Below, one piece after another: positions 23,550 through 24,945 of a DNA stretch of 24,945 bases. The notes under the pieces are model-generated. The model made no database searches. It was not told where the DNA came from and saw only the letters and a list, made by a program, of their open reading frames with translations. A program made the translations under genes and the position numbers. The stretch comes from an uncultured Gemmatimonadota bacterium (lineage in GTDB: Bacteria; Gemmatimonadota; Gemmatimonadetes; Gemmatimonadales; Gemmatimonadaceae), in assembly GCA_946480295.1 (NCBI GenBank), contig CAMLIT010000062.1, positions 1 through 24,945 of the forward strand. The letters are read 5' to 3'. Each line of letters begins with the position of its first letter. The stretch's first letter is position 1.

Positions 23550-24945
23550 TCAGTGCCGCTCGCGCAGCATGCGCTCGCGCAGCTCGGCCGGCGTCCGCTG
23601 CATGTGGCAGGTCGAGCACTCGCGCCCGCGCTTGTGAGCGGCGTGGTCGAGATGACAGCTCAGGCAGAAGCTGCGATTGGGCGTGAGGAGCGCCACCGTC
23701 TGGCGCGCATGACAGCGCGCGCACGCCAGGTGGTCCGCCGACGCGTGCGCGGCACGGACGTCCGTCCCATGGCAGGCCGCGCAGTTCTCCGCCTCGCGGT
23801 GGTGTGCCTCGTGGCAGCTCTCGCAGCCCGCGGTGGCGCGCACGTCCTCGCTCGTGGTGTGGCACTTCCCGCAGGCCACGTCCGGGTGGTCCTCGTGCCG
23901 GAAGACCGCCGCGCGCGCCGGCGGGGCGCCTTTCGTCCGCAGGCTCAGCGGGATCGTGACGCGGGCCGTCCGCGCGAGCCGCTGGTCCCCGGCGTGGCAC
24001 GCGGCGCAGGCGACCGTCTGCCGCGGCGCGTGATGGCAGCCCTCGCACGCCCCCGCGGTGACGGTCGTCTTTCCGTGCCGCGGGTCCACGTCGTGCTTGC
24101 CGGACACGAGGTAGTTGGCCGAGCTGTGGCAGCGGGTGCACGCGACGTCCGCGCGGACCACGTGCGCCGCGTGATCGAACGCCTCGCCGGAGACGGTGTC
24201 GCGGACGGCCTCGATGCCGTAGTGGCATCCGACGCACGACTCGCGCGCCGGATCGGGGCCGAGCGCCGGTCGTCCGGGCGCGGCCACGCCCGCCCTGCCG
24301 TACGCCTCGCCGACCCTCGCGACCGCGGAGCGGAGCAGGGCGTCGGCGCCGCGCACGTTGTGCACGCCGCCGGCGCGCGTCACGAGGGCGAGGTCCTGCC
24401 GTGCCGCGCGGACATGGCCGCGGGGAACGGCGCCGCCCAGCCGTGCGTCGGCGGCCGCGCGGGCCACGTACGCGGACACGACCTGCGTGCGCCACGTCAT
24501 CCCCGTGCTCCACTGCCGCGCCATGCCGGCGAAGGTGCGGCCGTGGCAGCTCGTGCAGGCGCGATCGAGCGCCGCGACCCGGGCGGCCGCGGGCGTCGCG
24601 GCGAGCGTCGCATCGGTGTGGCACTCGGCGCAGGCGACGCGCGCGTCGAACATCGGGTCCGGGCGCAGCGCGCCGCCCCCGGCGGTGCCGGCGTAGAATG
24701 CCTGGATCTCCTCGTGCGCGTTCGTATGGCATTCCGCGCAGCGGAGCGACGCCGCCGGGCCGCGCCCGAGCACGGCGTCGTGGGCGCGTGCGTGGCACGC
24801 CGTGCACTCGGTCCGGACCGTCGGCGGCGCGCCCGCCTCGCGAACGGGCGCCGCGACCGGCGCGCCGGTCGCGGCGGGTGCCGCCATCGCGCGCGTGCCC
24901 GTGGTGGCACGCTCCGTCGCCGGCGCCGCGGCGGGCGTGCAGCTC
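23550..24945 (-). CDS. 14-heme c-type cytochrome (5' end outside window), probable lipoprotein
   Basis: From the internal ATG at 24887 it encodes 445 residues, but the frame stays open to the right edge. The upstream in-frame residues read S-C-T-P-A-A-A-P-A-T, which looks like a lipidated cysteine followed by a flexible Ala/Pro/Thr linker, so the real start with its signal peptide probably lies just outside. Fourteen CXXCH motifs are present, in the order CTACH, CAECH, CAECH, CTSCH, CVGCH, CTRCH, CEGCH, CAACH, CGKCH, CESCH, CAACH, CARCH, CLSCH, CSTCH (numbers counted from ATG 24887: first at 28). A heme-free helical stretch (about 116-217) separates hemes 4 and 5. All 14 align in order with hemes 9-22 of the NapC-type protein. 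It is followed by a radical SAM gene. Confidence 0.87.
   Translation of the reverse strand, partial: SCTPAAAPATERATTGTRAMAAPAATGAPVAAPVREAGAPPTVRTECTACHARAHDAVLGRGPAASLRCAECHTNAHEEIQAFYAGTAGGGALRPDPMFDARVACAECHTDATLAATPAAARVAALDRACTSCHGRTFAGMARQWSTGMTWRTQVVSAYVARAAADARLGGAVPRGHVRAARQDLALVTRAGGVHNVRGADALLRSAVARVGEAYGRAGVAAPGRPALGPDPARESCVGCHYGIEAVRDTVSGEAFDHAAHVVRADVACTRCHSSANYLVSGKHDVDPRHGKTTVTAGACEGCHHAPRQTVACAACHAGDQRLARTARVTIPLSLRTKGAPPARAAVFRHEDHPDVACGKCHTTSEDVRATAGCESCHEAHHREAENCAACHGTDVRAAHASADHLACARCHARQTVALLTPNRSFCLSCHLDHAAHKRGRECSTCHMQRTPAELRERMLRERH

Overview
The window is high-GC DNA (roughly 70% by eye). It is packed with short-spaced or ATGA/GTGA-overlapping genes and lies on a bacterial chromosome. 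A bacterial V/A-type ATPase in the order E-C-F-A-B-D, a system I (Ccm) cytochrome c maturation operon, outer-membrane beta-barrel genes and very heme-rich c-type cytochromes suggest a Gram-negative, probably thermophile-related or soil/sediment lineage. Gemmatimonadota is my best guess, from the style of the proteins; this is inference and not proven by any marker in the window. No tRNA, rRNA, CRISPR array, transposase or phage gene was seen.

Layout. (1) 1-5452, plus strand: the end of a V/A-ATPase operon (partial subunit E, then C, F, A, B, D), closed by a hairpin. (2) 5571-11492, plus strand: a ccmABCDEFGH operon, including a 44-residue ccmD. (3) 11640-16400, plus strand: a predicted porin-cytochrome conduit. 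It contains a lipoprotein-like cytochrome with 8 CXXCH plus one CX4CH, a 505-residue outer-membrane barrel and an 18-heme cytochrome that contains six tandem diheme units. (4) 16640-21730, plus strand: a quinone-facing module. It contains a Rieske-fold protein without any of the four cluster ligands, a b6/subunit-IV fused cytochrome b whose PEWY motif is replaced by ATWL, a nonaheme cytochrome with a C-terminal membrane anchor, and a NapC/NrfH-type cytochrome extended to 22 heme sites. (5) 24945-21746, minus strand: a 14-heme cytochrome that runs off the right edge, followed by a B12-binding-type radical SAM protein. Its 14 hemes align one for one with hemes 9-22 of the NapC-type cytochrome.

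How the parts may work together (inference): quinol electrons enter at the cytochrome b and/or the NapC-type protein. They pass through the periplasmic multiheme chains (72 c-heme attachment sites in about 13 kb) and cross the outer membrane through the porin-cytochrome conduit, or flow in the reverse direction. The adjacent Ccm operon would supply heme attachment. The most unusual point is a bc/b6f-like pair that keeps the architecture but appears to have lost the parts needed for classical Q-cycle bifurcation (Rieske cluster and PEWY glutamate). This suggests a non-bifurcating quinone:multiheme cytochrome oxidoreductase tied to extracellular electron transfer.
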